A stretch of 64,000 nucleotides of DNA from positions 62,001 through 126,000 of the forward strand of contig CALEUG010000007.1 of the NCBI GenBank assembly GCA_937920515.1. The letters run 5' to 3'. The stretch is from an uncultured bacterium (GTDB lineage Bacteria > Acidobacteriota > Aminicenantia > Aminicenantales > Saccharicenantaceae). The notes beneath the pieces are model-generated. The model saw only the letters and a program-made list of their open reading frames with translations. It had not been told where the DNA came from and made no database searches. The position numbers and the translations under genes were made by a program. Shown here piece after piece: positions 28,456 through 36,609 of this stretch. How positions within the stretch are numbered: position 1 is the stretch's first letter; each line of letters starts with the position of its first letter.

Positions 28456-28902
28456 TCATTTACCAGGCAGGCTCTTACTCAGAAGCTCTACCAGTTCTCC
28501 ATCGGCCCGGATATAAACTCCGCTACCTTCAGCCACGACCTGCCCATCTCTTCCGAGCATTTTTCCCGCGGTGAAAAAGGCCCGGCCCTTGTGGCCGGTT
28601 ATCCAGCCTTCCAGCCTCAGCCGGCTGCCGACCAGGGCCGGTTTCTTGAATTCTACGGTCAGCCTGGAAGTAACCACCGGAATCTCTTCAGCCAGGATAG
28701 CCTTGGCCATGACCTCGTCCAGAAGCGACGATATTATCCCGCCGTGCAGAAGGTCACGGTAGCCTTCGTGCTCCCGGCCGGGAGTGAATTCAGTCCAGGC
28801 TATCTTATTTTCCCGGTCGAAGAAAAAATCAAGTTTCAGCCCGACCGGGTTGTCCTGGCCGCAGATGTAACAGCCGCGGTAGTTGATTATTTTTTCAGTC
28901 AT
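28456..28902 (-). CDS. PaaI/hotdog-fold thioesterase
   Basis: 148 residues. HGGIISSLLDEVM is the signature of PaaI-type acyl-CoA thioesterases, with CYICGQDNPVGLKL at the N-terminus as in the small hotdog proteins of this group. It probably hydrolyses an acyl- or aryl-CoA; substrate unknown. The ATG at 28902 overlaps the TGA of the upstream BNR gene by eight bases (ATGACTGA), so it is translationally coupled. A TTG three codons upstream is also open. Confidence 0.88.
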   Translation of the reverse strand: MTEKIINYRGCYICGQDNPVGLKLDFFFDRENKIAWTEFTPGREHEGYRDLLHGGIISSLLDEVMAKAILAEEIPVVTSRLTVEFKKPALVGSRLRLEGWITGHKGRAFFTAGKMLGRDGQVVAEGSGVYIRADGELVELLSKSLPGK

Positions 28903-31765
28903 CGGTCTCAAACTCCATGAAGCCCATCCTGGACATTACCAGACGGAGCTTACTGGCCTGGGTCTCCTGGCCGAGGCTGACTTCAAGCTGGTATTCTCCG
29001 GCAGCCACTCTTTCCTTCTGACCTTCGGCCCTCAGGTCCCAGGCCAGGTCATTAAGGCCGGGCTTCAGGTCGACAGCCATTTCTTTGAGGATTTTGCCGG
29101 TAGAAGTCTTAATCACCAGCCGGGCCGGGCCACCCTCTTTAGAGTAAACCAGAATACGGGCCCTGGCCTCAGCCGCCGGAGACTCTCCCCTCCTGGCCAG
29201 AGGCAGCTGAACTTCATCCGGTTCCAGAACATGGAGTGCTTTACCCAGAACCCCGGGCGTCAGTTCCTGGATCTTTTTCAGGGGTAACACAAAAACGCCC
29301 CGGCTGTGAGTCCCTATCAGCAGTTCCCTTTCGCGGGGATGAACCTTCATATCATAAACCGGTAGCGTCGGCAGGTTGGCCCGCAGCGAATGCCAGGTCT
29401 TTCCCCGGTCGAGGCTGACGTAGGCGGTCAGGTCGGTCCCCAGGTAGATGATGTTTTCATTGACCGTATCTTCTCGGATCACATTGCAGCCTTCCTCTGG
29501 CAGATTGCTCTTTATGGAAGTCCAGGTTTTACCGTAATCCTCGGAGGCATAGACGTAGGTGCTGAAGTCATCCTCGCGGTAGCCGATCATCGTCAGGTAA
29601 ACCCGCCCCGGCTGGAAACGGCTGGCTTCAATCCTGGTCACCCATTTTTTGGGCAGACCGGCGGTTATCTTTTCCCAGGAGCAGCCGCCGTTCCTGGTAA
29701 CCCAGACATTGCCGTCGTCGGTGCCGGCATAAATCACCTCGGGCGTGAAGGGCGATTCAGAGAGGGCGGTGATGGTGGCAAAAGGCACATCGCCGTCGAT
29801 GTTCCTGCGGTCGGTCAGGTCGGGCGAGATTTCAACCCAGTTATCGCCCCGGTCGACTGATTTTAAAACCTTGTTGGCTCCCAGCAGAAGAGTAAAGGGA
29901 TTGTGCTTTGAAATCAGAAACGGGGTCAGCCAGTTGAAACGATATGGTGCCTGGACCGTCTTGAGCTGCGGCTTGATGGACTTCGTTTCCCGGGGGTTGT
30001 TAAGGTTTAGCCGGAAAAGGTTGCCGAACTGGTACTCGGCATAGACGATGCCTTTTTCCTGCAGGCTGGGCTCGACAAAGGCCCCGTCGCCGCCCAGGAT
30101 CATCCTCCAGTCCCTGTCCCGTCGCCCGAAGACAAAATCCCGCGGACCCACATTGACGCCGTTGTCCTGCAGGCCGACGTAGATGTTATAGGGCGTTTCC
30201 AGGTCAAAGCTAATGGTATAGCACTGGGCCAGAGGCAGGTTGGCAATTCTCTGGAAGGTTCGCCCGGCATCGTAGGAGACGTTCAGCCCGCCGTCATTTC
30301 CTATCCAGACCTCCCTCGGGTCGTTAGGATTAATCCACAGGGCATGGTGGTCGGGATGGACATCGGCGTAGCCGTAACCGTAAGAGCCGCCGGCCTCGGG
30401 AATCTCCTTAAAAGTCTTGCCGCCGTCGGTCGATTTCATCAGCGGCACGCCCAGCAGATAGACCACGTTTTCATTCTCGGGCGAGACAAACACTTTGCCG
30501 AAGTAGTACCCGTAGGTGTTGACTATGGAACTGGGCAGGAAACCCTCGTGGGTCTTCTTCCAGGTTTCCCCTCCGTCATCGCTGCGGTATAGCTCGGCTC
30601 CCTTGACCTGGGTGGTAAACAGGGCAGCGTTGGCCCCACCCTGGAGGATGTCAACCAGCTCGGGTAGAGCCAGTTTTTTCAGACGCACCGCTTCCTTGAC
30701 CGATTTAGCCGTGAATACCTGGGGAGCCCGGTTCTGTCGGAGCAGAGCTTCCAGCTTGCCGTCTTCCAGTTTCAGGAAATCCTGGGCTGTCATTTTCTTC
30801 AGGGCTTCAATGGTCAGGGCATCCCTCGCTTCGGTCACTGACCTGGGCCGGGTCCTGGGTTCCTGATTATCCAGGAAAGCATAGACCACCTTTGGATTGG
30901 ATGGGCAGACAGCCAGGCCGATGCGACCAACGTATTCGTTCTGGGGAAAGCCGTTAACGATTTTTCGCCAGGTCCGGCCGCCGTCCTCGGTCTTGTAAAT
31001 GGCACTTTCTTTGCCCGATTCAGTCATGTTCCAGGCTTTCCTGATTCTTTCCCAGGAAGCGGCATAGAGAACTTCCGGGTTGACCGGGTCCATGACCAGG
31101 CTGATAACCCCTGTTTTTGGAGAGACATAAAGGACCCTCTGCCAGGTCCGGCCGCCGTCGGTGGTCTTGAAAACGCCGCGCTCTTCATTCTCGGTATAGA
31201 GATGGCCAATGGCCGCCACGTAAACAATCTCCGGGTTTTCCGGGTGGATTATCACCTCGGCGATGTGATGAGTATCAGCCAGGCCCATATGCTGCCAGGT
31301 CTTGCCACCGTCAGTCGACTTAAAAACCCCGGTACCGGCATAGGAGGACCGGGAAGAATTTTCTTCGCCCGTTCCGGCCCAGAGCAGGTTCTTATCCTTC
31401 TCATAGACAGCCACGCTGCCGAAACCAGCCCAGGACTGGTCATCAAAGAGCGGGGTCCAGGTGGTTCCGCTGTTTTCCGTCAGCCACAGGCCGCCGCTGG
31501 CTGCGGCCACCAGTATCCGGCGCGGGTCGGAAGCATAGCCCTTTATCTCACAGACCCGGCCGCCCATAAAATAAGGGCCCAGGTTCTGCCACTCAAAACT
31601 TCTGAACCAGGATTCCCGGGCCAGCTTCTGATGGAGCTCCCAGGAACCGAGCCTCTGCTGGGCTGTGGTCTGGGCCAGGAGCGATCCAAGGCCAGGAGCC
31701 AGCAGAAGCAAAAATGATAAAGCAAATAAATAAAATCTTCGGGCATTTCTTTTAGCGTTTTTCAT
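28895..31765 (-). CDS. Secreted BNR/Asp-box repeat protein (sortilin-like propeller)
   Basis: 956 residues. A signal peptide (YLFALSFLLLLAPGLGSLLAQ) is followed by at least eight Asp-box repeats (STDGGKTW, TTDGGRTW, TEDGGRTW, SDDGGETW, STDGGKTF, SYDAGRTF, SEDYGKTW, SLDRGKTW) that build one or two large beta-propellers of the VPS10/glycosyl hydrolase BNR type, and a C-terminal Ig-like part. Such proteins bind or cleave glycans or peptides at the cell surface; no catalytic residues could be assigned. The start is ATG 31765 with GGAGGTGATC directly upstream. An open frame extends to 32248 but it is only the antisense of the divergent transporter gene. Confidence 0.88.
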   Translation of the reverse strand: MKNAKRNARRFYLFALSFLLLLAPGLGSLLAQTTAQQRLGSWELHQKLARESWFRSFEWQNLGPYFMGGRVCEIKGYASDPRRILVAAASGGLWLTENSGTTWTPLFDDQSWAGFGSVAVYEKDKNLLWAGTGEENSSRSSYAGTGVFKSTDGGKTWQHMGLADTHHIAEVIIHPENPEIVYVAAIGHLYTENEERGVFKTTDGGRTWQRVLYVSPKTGVISLVMDPVNPEVLYAASWERIRKAWNMTESGKESAIYKTEDGGRTWRKIVNGFPQNEYVGRIGLAVCPSNPKVVYAFLDNQEPRTRPRSVTEARDALTIEALKKMTAQDFLKLEDGKLEALLRQNRAPQVFTAKSVKEAVRLKKLALPELVDILQGGANAALFTTQVKGAELYRSDDGGETWKKTHEGFLPSSIVNTYGYYFGKVFVSPENENVVYLLGVPLMKSTDGGKTFKEIPEAGGSYGYGYADVHPDHHALWINPNDPREVWIGNDGGLNVSYDAGRTFQRIANLPLAQCYTISFDLETPYNIYVGLQDNGVNVGPRDFVFGRRDRDWRMILGGDGAFVEPSLQEKGIVYAEYQFGNLFRLNLNNPRETKSIKPQLKTVQAPYRFNWLTPFLISKHNPFTLLLGANKVLKSVDRGDNWVEISPDLTDRRNIDGDVPFATITALSESPFTPEVIYAGTDDGNVWVTRNGGCSWEKITAGLPKKWVTRIEASRFQPGRVYLTMIGYREDDFSTYVYASEDYGKTWTSIKSNLPEEGCNVIREDTVNENIIYLGTDLTAYVSLDRGKTWHSLRANLPTLPVYDMKVHPRERELLIGTHSRGVFVLPLKKIQELTPGVLGKALHVLEPDEVQLPLARRGESPAAEARARILVYSKEGGPARLVIKTSTGKILKEMAVDLKPGLNDLAWDLRAEGQKERVAAGEYQLEVSLGQETQASKLRLVMSRMGFMEFETDD

Positions 31766-31912
31766 GATCACCTCCAGCTCGGGCATTAAGAGAATGATTT
31801 TACAGGTTTCGAGCGGGCTCAGGCAACTGATATTTGCTCTGGAGCGGGTTGCCAACCATTCCGGCCGGTGGTAAATTATCTGCTTAAATTGAGAGAGGCA
31901 TAAGAACCAAGC

Positions 31913-33124
31913 ATGAAGAAAAAAATTCTGCTTTCGGCTTCGTTGTTTCATGCTCTGACCGATGCTGCCACCATCGTCACCCCTACCATCTTCCCCATAC
32001 TCTACGGCCAGGCTTTCCTGATAAAGAAGTACTCCCAGATTGGCCTGCTGTCCAACCTGGGCCTCATCACCACCATCCTCATCCAGTTCTGGGTGGTGGC
32101 CCTGTCTTTTCGTCACGAATACCGCTGGTTGATGCTGGCCAGCGGCCTGGGCATCTGTTTGGCCAGCTTTCTCATCCCTTTTTCTCCGTCCTTCGTCGTC
32201 CTGACGTTGTTGTTTGTATTGCTGAGAGCTTTCACCAGCTTCTATCACCCTGTGGTCATAGCCTGGATTTCCAGGTCCCGGGCCGGCCTGGACCGGGAGC
32301 TGGATGACGCCATGGGTATCCAGAGCGGCTCGGGCAACCTGGGAGTGCTGTTAGCTTTCATAACCACGGGTTACATAGCCCAGCATTATGGCTGGAAAGC
32401 GCCTCTTCTGGCCTGGGCTGGGGCCGGCCTGCTGATAACCGCGGTCGGGGTCTTGGTAATCAATGGAGTATCATCCCGGCAACCGGCCAGACCCGACCTT
32501 TCCGTCCGAAACTGGCTGAGGGTGCTCAAAAAAGTCAGCCACCTTCTTCCCGGCTTTTTCTTCGGTGGAATGGGCTGGTCGGTAACTGTTTATTACGCCC
32601 CTTCGTTGCTGCATAATAGCTTCAACATTCCCATGGGCCAGACCGGGGTCTACCTGGCCCTCTGGATCGGAGTGGGAACGATAACCGGCTACCTTTACGG
32701 CTTCTGGAGCAGGCGCTTCGGCCGGAAGAAAATCTTTCTGACCAGCCTGGCCGGAGCCACCCTCTGCTTGCTGATCATCGGCCTGTCGCTGAACCGGACA
32801 CTGTCAGTTACCGCCCTGATGCTGTTCGGAGGCTTCCTGCTGATGACCTATCCCTCGCTTCACACCTTCGTGGGTTCGACCGTCAGGGACGAAGACCAGA
32901 CCCAGGCTTTCAGCTGGATCTCCAATATCCAGCTGGTTTCGGGCGCCATCATCAGCCTGGTCTCCGGGTTCCTTTCCGACCTGCTCAGCATCCGCTTCCC
33001 GTTCATCCTGGCCAGTTTTCTTTCGCTGGCCATTTTCCTTTTTTACCTGCCCAGGGACGTCAGCTACTTCGGAGCCAGGGAGGTAGAATCAACTTCGGGG
33101 CAGCCCGGGACACCCGTCGTTTGA
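31913..33124 (+). CDS. MFS transporter, fosmidomycin-resistance (Fsr)-like
   Basis: 403 residues, about 12 hydrophobic segments. FHALTDAATIVTPTIFP, FTSFYHPVVIAWISR and GIQSGSGNLGVLLAF match the Fsr-like branch of the major facilitator superfamily. Probably an inner-membrane proton-coupled exporter; substrate unknown. Divergent from the BNR gene with about 150 bases between. The C-terminal tail (AREVESTSGQPGTPVV) is hydrophilic. A weak purine stretch precedes the ATG. Confidence 0.85.
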   Translation: MKKKILLSASLFHALTDAATIVTPTIFPILYGQAFLIKKYSQIGLLSNLGLITTILIQFWVVALSFRHEYRWLMLASGLGICLASFLIPFSPSFVVLTLLFVLLRAFTSFYHPVVIAWISRSRAGLDRELDDAMGIQSGSGNLGVLLAFITTGYIAQHYGWKAPLLAWAGAGLLITAVGVLVINGVSSRQPARPDLSVRNWLRVLKKVSHLLPGFFFGGMGWSVTVYYAPSLLHNSFNIPMGQTGVYLALWIGVGTITGYLYGFWSRRFGRKKIFLTSLAGATLCLLIIGLSLNRTLSVTALMLFGGFLLMTYPSLHTFVGSTVRDEDQTQAFSWISNIQLVSGAIISLVSGFLSDLLSIRFPFILASFLSLAIFLFYLPRDVSYFGAREVESTSGQPGTPVV

Positions 33125-33212
33125 TGGCGCCAGCCGGGACACATGAGAACAGCTTGAAATCCGGGGTTGTTAAAGGGTAAAGTAAAAGTGTAAGCTTCAA
33201 AAGGAAAGGAAT

Positions 33213-34277
33213 ATGAAAAATCTTAAAGAATGGAAAACCAGCTCTCTTATTTTTTTGGTTTTGCCGGTCCTGGGCATCCTGAGCTGCTGCCTGAACCTCC
33301 AGGCTCAACTGACCGAAGACGAAAAAAACACCATTGAAGTGGTTAAGAAGGCCCAGAACTCGGTGGTCTTTATCACCAACATTCAACTGGTCCGCGACTT
33401 TTTCTCCTGGACGGAAGAAGCCGTGCCCCGGGGCAGCGGCTCGGGCTTTATCTGGGACGACCGCGGTCATATCATCACCAACTACCACGTGATCGAAGAC
33501 GGTGACCTGTTCAACATCACTCTGCCCAACCAGGAAGAAAGACAGGCCAAGCTGGTAGGCAAGGAACCGAACAAAGATATAGCCGTCCTGAAAATTGAAG
33601 GCAACCTGAAAGGGCTTTTTCCCATTAAAATTGGCACCTCCAGCAACCTGCAGGTGGGACAGAAGGTTATTGCCATTGGCAACCCCTTCGGGTTTGACCA
33701 CACGGTCACAACGGGAATAGTCAGCGCCCTCGGCCGGAGCATGCCCGGGGCCGGCGGGGTAACCATCCGCGACATGATTCAGACCGATGCGGCCATCAAC
33801 CCGGGAAATTCCGGTGGCCCGCTGCTCAACTCGGCCGGAGAGCTCATAGGTATGAACACCATGATCGTCTCGCCTTCGCGCTCTTCATCGGGCATTGGCT
33901 TTGCTATACCGGTTGACACCATAAAGAAGATTGTGCCCCAGATCATCCAGTACGGGCGAGTTATAAGGCCTGGGCTGGGCCTGACCCTGCTCTCTGACCG
34001 CTACGCCCAGCGCCTGGGAATCCAGGGTGTGGTCATCTACGAGGTTCCTGCTGATTCCGAGGCCTACCGCAAGGGGCTTCGCGGCTTGACCAGGAGCCGG
34101 ATGGGCCGCCTGGTAATTCAGGATGTCATCAAAGAAATTGACGGAAAGAAAATACGTTCCTACGACGACCTGTACAACCTTCTTGACGATTACAAAATCG
34201 GAGACCGGGTAACCCTGACGGTGGAAAGAGACGGAAAGACCAGGAAGGTGGAATTAACGCTGGTAAGGGTTGATTAA
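33213..34277 (+). CDS. HtrA/DegP-type serine protease with one PDZ domain
   Basis: 354 residues. A hydrophobic signal/anchor (SLIFLVLPVLGILSC) is followed by a trypsin-like domain with the triad H92 (NYHVIEDG), D122 (NKDIAVLKI) and S200 (NPGNSGGPL), then one PDZ domain near residues 260-350 ending VELTLVRVD. It degrades or refolds damaged envelope proteins. The PDZ contains an unusual insertion (RGLTRSRMGRLVIQD) at the GDVI position. AAGGAAAGGAAT is the ribosome site. Export may be by anchor or lipidation (LSCC). Confidence 0.95.
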   Translation: MKNLKEWKTSSLIFLVLPVLGILSCCLNLQAQLTEDEKNTIEVVKKAQNSVVFITNIQLVRDFFSWTEEAVPRGSGSGFIWDDRGHIITNYHVIEDGDLFNITLPNQEERQAKLVGKEPNKDIAVLKIEGNLKGLFPIKIGTSSNLQVGQKVIAIGNPFGFDHTVTTGIVSALGRSMPGAGGVTIRDMIQTDAAINPGNSGGPLLNSAGELIGMNTMIVSPSRSSSGIGFAIPVDTIKKIVPQIIQYGRVIRPGLGLTLLSDRYAQRLGIQGVVIYEVPADSEAYRKGLRGLTRSRMGRLVIQDVIKEIDGKKIRSYDDLYNLLDDYKIGDRVTLTVERDGKTRKVELTLVRVD

Positions 34278-34310
34278 AACCCCTGCGACTCCAAGATAAA
34301 CGACCCGACT

Positions 34311-35792
34311 CTATTCTTCAATTCTACTGGCCCGGACCTCGTAATCTTCCTGCCAGAGGGTGAGCCCGGTGACCCGGCTCTGCTCGTCCAGGTTGAACTT
34401 AATCCGGATAAAAGGGTCCATCGAGAAAAAGATGGTCTGGGTTTCCACGTAAAACCTGGTGGCCGCCTGGCCGGTCGGGTGAACTATCAGGTAATAATCC
34501 TGGTAATCGACGTCCAGGAAATAACTCTCGTTGACCTGGTAGCGGCCGGTGTACTTCTGATAAATTTCGGGCGGCAGGCGGAACAGGGTTTTTTCCTCGG
34601 GCTGGTAATCGGGCCAGCCGTAGATGACCGCCAGCCCGCGCAGGATCTCTTCGATCAGCACCCCGCCGTTGTCGCTATTGGTCATAACCACTGCTCCCTG
34701 GCCGAGGGCCGGATAGATGAGAACCGCCGCCCTGTAGCCCTTTGTTTTTCCCTTCAGGAAAAGTTTGAATTTTTCGTGCTGGCCTTCCAGGCGAAACCCG
34801 TAGCCGCTCCCGGCGGCCTGGGGTGAAAGCATCCTTCTGGATAGGGCCGGCGAAATCAGCCCGTCAGTCTTACCCCGGGCGCAATCCATCAGCTCAATGA
34901 CCAGCTTCAGGTATTCTTCGGGTGTTGACCATAAGCCCCGGGCGGCCTGCTCCGGGTAACGGTACCAGTCGCCGTCAATTTTCCCTCCTTCCCGGAGATG
35001 GCCTGAGGCCACATCTTCAAACGCCGGAATTCCAAAAAAAGTTTTCTTCAGGCCAAGTGGCTCAAAAACTTCTTCCCTGGCCAGCTCCGGCCAGCTCTTT
35101 CCCGTCCGGGTGGTCAGGTACTGTTCGAGCAGCACGTAGTTGAAATCCGAGAATCGAACCGGTATTTCCGGGTCAAAACCACGGTAGCTGTGGTAGTTTC
35201 TGGCCGGCTCTTCACCGCGGAGAATGGCCCCCGGGTCGGGCAGCGGGGTGGAGCGAGAATAGCCTTCCGAAGTCCAGGGATAAAAACCGGCATTGTGGCT
35301 CAACAGGTTATGCAGCGAAAAACTGAGCTTTTCAGCTGGCCTGAATCTCCTGCCTGAAAAAGCTATCTCCAGGTAATAATCGCCCAGGTCGGTGTCCAGG
35401 CTGGCCTTCCCCTTTTCCACCAGGCGCAGAGCCACCGCCGCTGACACCGGCTGGCTCAGGTCGCCTGCCTGGAAGACTGTATTTCCGGAGAGCGGTTGAT
35501 ATTGTATGATATCTTTGTAACCGTAGGTCTTGCTCCACTCCAGGCGATACCTGTCCATGACGGCCAGGCTGACTCCCGGGACCCTGTAAAAAGACATGCG
35601 GTCGGTCAGCCTCATTTTTTCAGGCCGCTGTCCTTTCAGGTAAACCGGCCGCAGCAGCCCTTTCTCCAGGGACTTGATGCGGCCCCTGGTCAGGGATTCA
35701 GGCGTCTGGCAGGAGAAAATTATCAGGAACAGCAGCCCGGTTACTGATAAGCAGAATAAAGCGACCCGTTTACTAATGACCTTTTTTTTCAT
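34311..35792 (-). CDS. Beta-lactamase-fold lipoprotein, catalytic residues lost
   Basis: 493 residues. A signal peptide ends IIFSC (Cys28). The fold is that of class C beta-lactamase/esterase proteins, but all catalytic positions are altered: the SxxK motif reads DLSQ (D111-Q114) in FQAGDLSQPVSA, the YxN motif reads FSD (214-216) in RFSDFNYVLLE, and the third motif reads GKTKGY rather than HxG. The rest of the domain, and a C-terminal lipocalin-like part (YTGRYQVNESYFLDVDYQ), are well kept and uninterrupted. It is therefore probably a membrane-anchored binding or structural pseudoenzyme rather than a broken gene. It is the last of three minus-strand genes after the ammonia-lyase and SDR. Confidence 0.8.
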   Translation of the reverse strand: MKKKVISKRVALFCLSVTGLLFLIIFSCQTPESLTRGRIKSLEKGLLRPVYLKGQRPEKMRLTDRMSFYRVPGVSLAVMDRYRLEWSKTYGYKDIIQYQPLSGNTVFQAGDLSQPVSAAVALRLVEKGKASLDTDLGDYYLEIAFSGRRFRPAEKLSFSLHNLLSHNAGFYPWTSEGYSRSTPLPDPGAILRGEEPARNYHSYRGFDPEIPVRFSDFNYVLLEQYLTTRTGKSWPELAREEVFEPLGLKKTFFGIPAFEDVASGHLREGGKIDGDWYRYPEQAARGLWSTPEEYLKLVIELMDCARGKTDGLISPALSRRMLSPQAAGSGYGFRLEGQHEKFKLFLKGKTKGYRAAVLIYPALGQGAVVMTNSDNGGVLIEEILRGLAVIYGWPDYQPEEKTLFRLPPEIYQKYTGRYQVNESYFLDVDYQDYYLIVHPTGQAATRFYVETQTIFFSMDPFIRIKFNLDEQSRVTGLTLWQEDYEVRASRIEE

Positions 35793-35868
35793 TTTTCATT
35801 TCCTTCAACCTGGAAAAAGACACCACCCCGCTGTTGGTAAACAGCAACAGTCTGTGCCTTGTTTATGA

Positions 35869-36588
35869 TTACATCTTCCAGGTTCCGGCCACTACCAGGT
35901 TGGTGCCGGTAATTTTTCCGGCCCTGTCCGAGGCCAGGAAGGCCACCGCTTCAGCCACGTCTTCGGCCCGGCCAAGCTGGCCTTCCTTTATTTTTAGCGA
36001 GGCGGGAATTTCGCCGCCTTCTATCAGGCCGGGAGATACCATGTTTACAGTTATGTTGTTCTCCACCTCGGCCACCGCCGCCGTCCGGGTCAGGATCAGG
36101 AGGCCGGTCTTGGCCACGGCATAAGGAGTAACGCCGGGAAAAGAACCCAGGTGCTCCACCAGGTGAAAACCGATGTTTATCACCCGGCCCCATTTTTGTT
36201 CCCTCATGTATGGCAGGGCGTGCTTCAGGCAGAAATAAGCGCTTTCCAGATTGGAACGGAAAATGTCCTCCCAGTCGCTTCGCTCGAGCTGGTCCCAGGG
36301 CCTGGTGCGAATGGCTCCCGGTATGTTGACCAGGACATCAAGCCGGCCAAAATAACCCAAAACCCGCTGGACCAGGCCAGCCGCCCCTTCTTCGCTCAGG
36401 AGGTCCGCCTCGAAGGTTTCCACTCGAGGTCCGGATTTTTCGATTTCCTGTTTCAGGGCTTCGGCTTTTTCCCTGTTCTTTAAATAATGCAGGGCCACCA
36501 GGCTGAAATCAGCGGCCAGGCGCCGGGCCACGGCCGGGCCTAAGTGCCCGGTGCTGCCGGTAATCAGGACCACCCTTTCTGTCATCAT
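35869..36588 (-). CDS. Short-chain dehydrogenase/reductase
   Basis: 239 residues. NAD(P) motif TGSTGHLG at residues 10-17 and the catalytic Y156-x3-K160 in TPYAVAKTG. The usual NNAG reads NIPG, and the catalytic Ser normally after INI is replaced (INIGFHLVEH), with a two-residue insertion before the Tyr. C-terminal SPGLIEGGEIP is typical of FabG-like enzymes. It starts 21 bases after the ammonia-lyase and is probably co-transcribed. Reaction unknown; the altered Ser suggests a non-standard substrate or pteridine-type reductase. Confidence 0.85.
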   Translation of the reverse strand: MMTERVVLITGSTGHLGPAVARRLAADFSLVALHYLKNREKAEALKQEIEKSGPRVETFEADLLSEEGAAGLVQRVLGYFGRLDVLVNIPGAIRTRPWDQLERSDWEDIFRSNLESAYFCLKHALPYMREQKWGRVINIGFHLVEHLGSFPGVTPYAVAKTGLLILTRTAAVAEVENNITVNMVSPGLIEGGEIPASLKIKEGQLGRAEDVAEAVAFLASDRAGKITGTNLVVAGTWKM

Positions 36589-36609
36589 TTTATTTTGCTT
36601 ATAAAATTT

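Noticed and set aside
31766..32248. N-terminal extension of the BNR protein frame
   Set aside because: This stretch is low-complexity and lies antisense to the transporter gene; the signal peptide and GGAGGTGATC-ATG at 31765 mark the true start.
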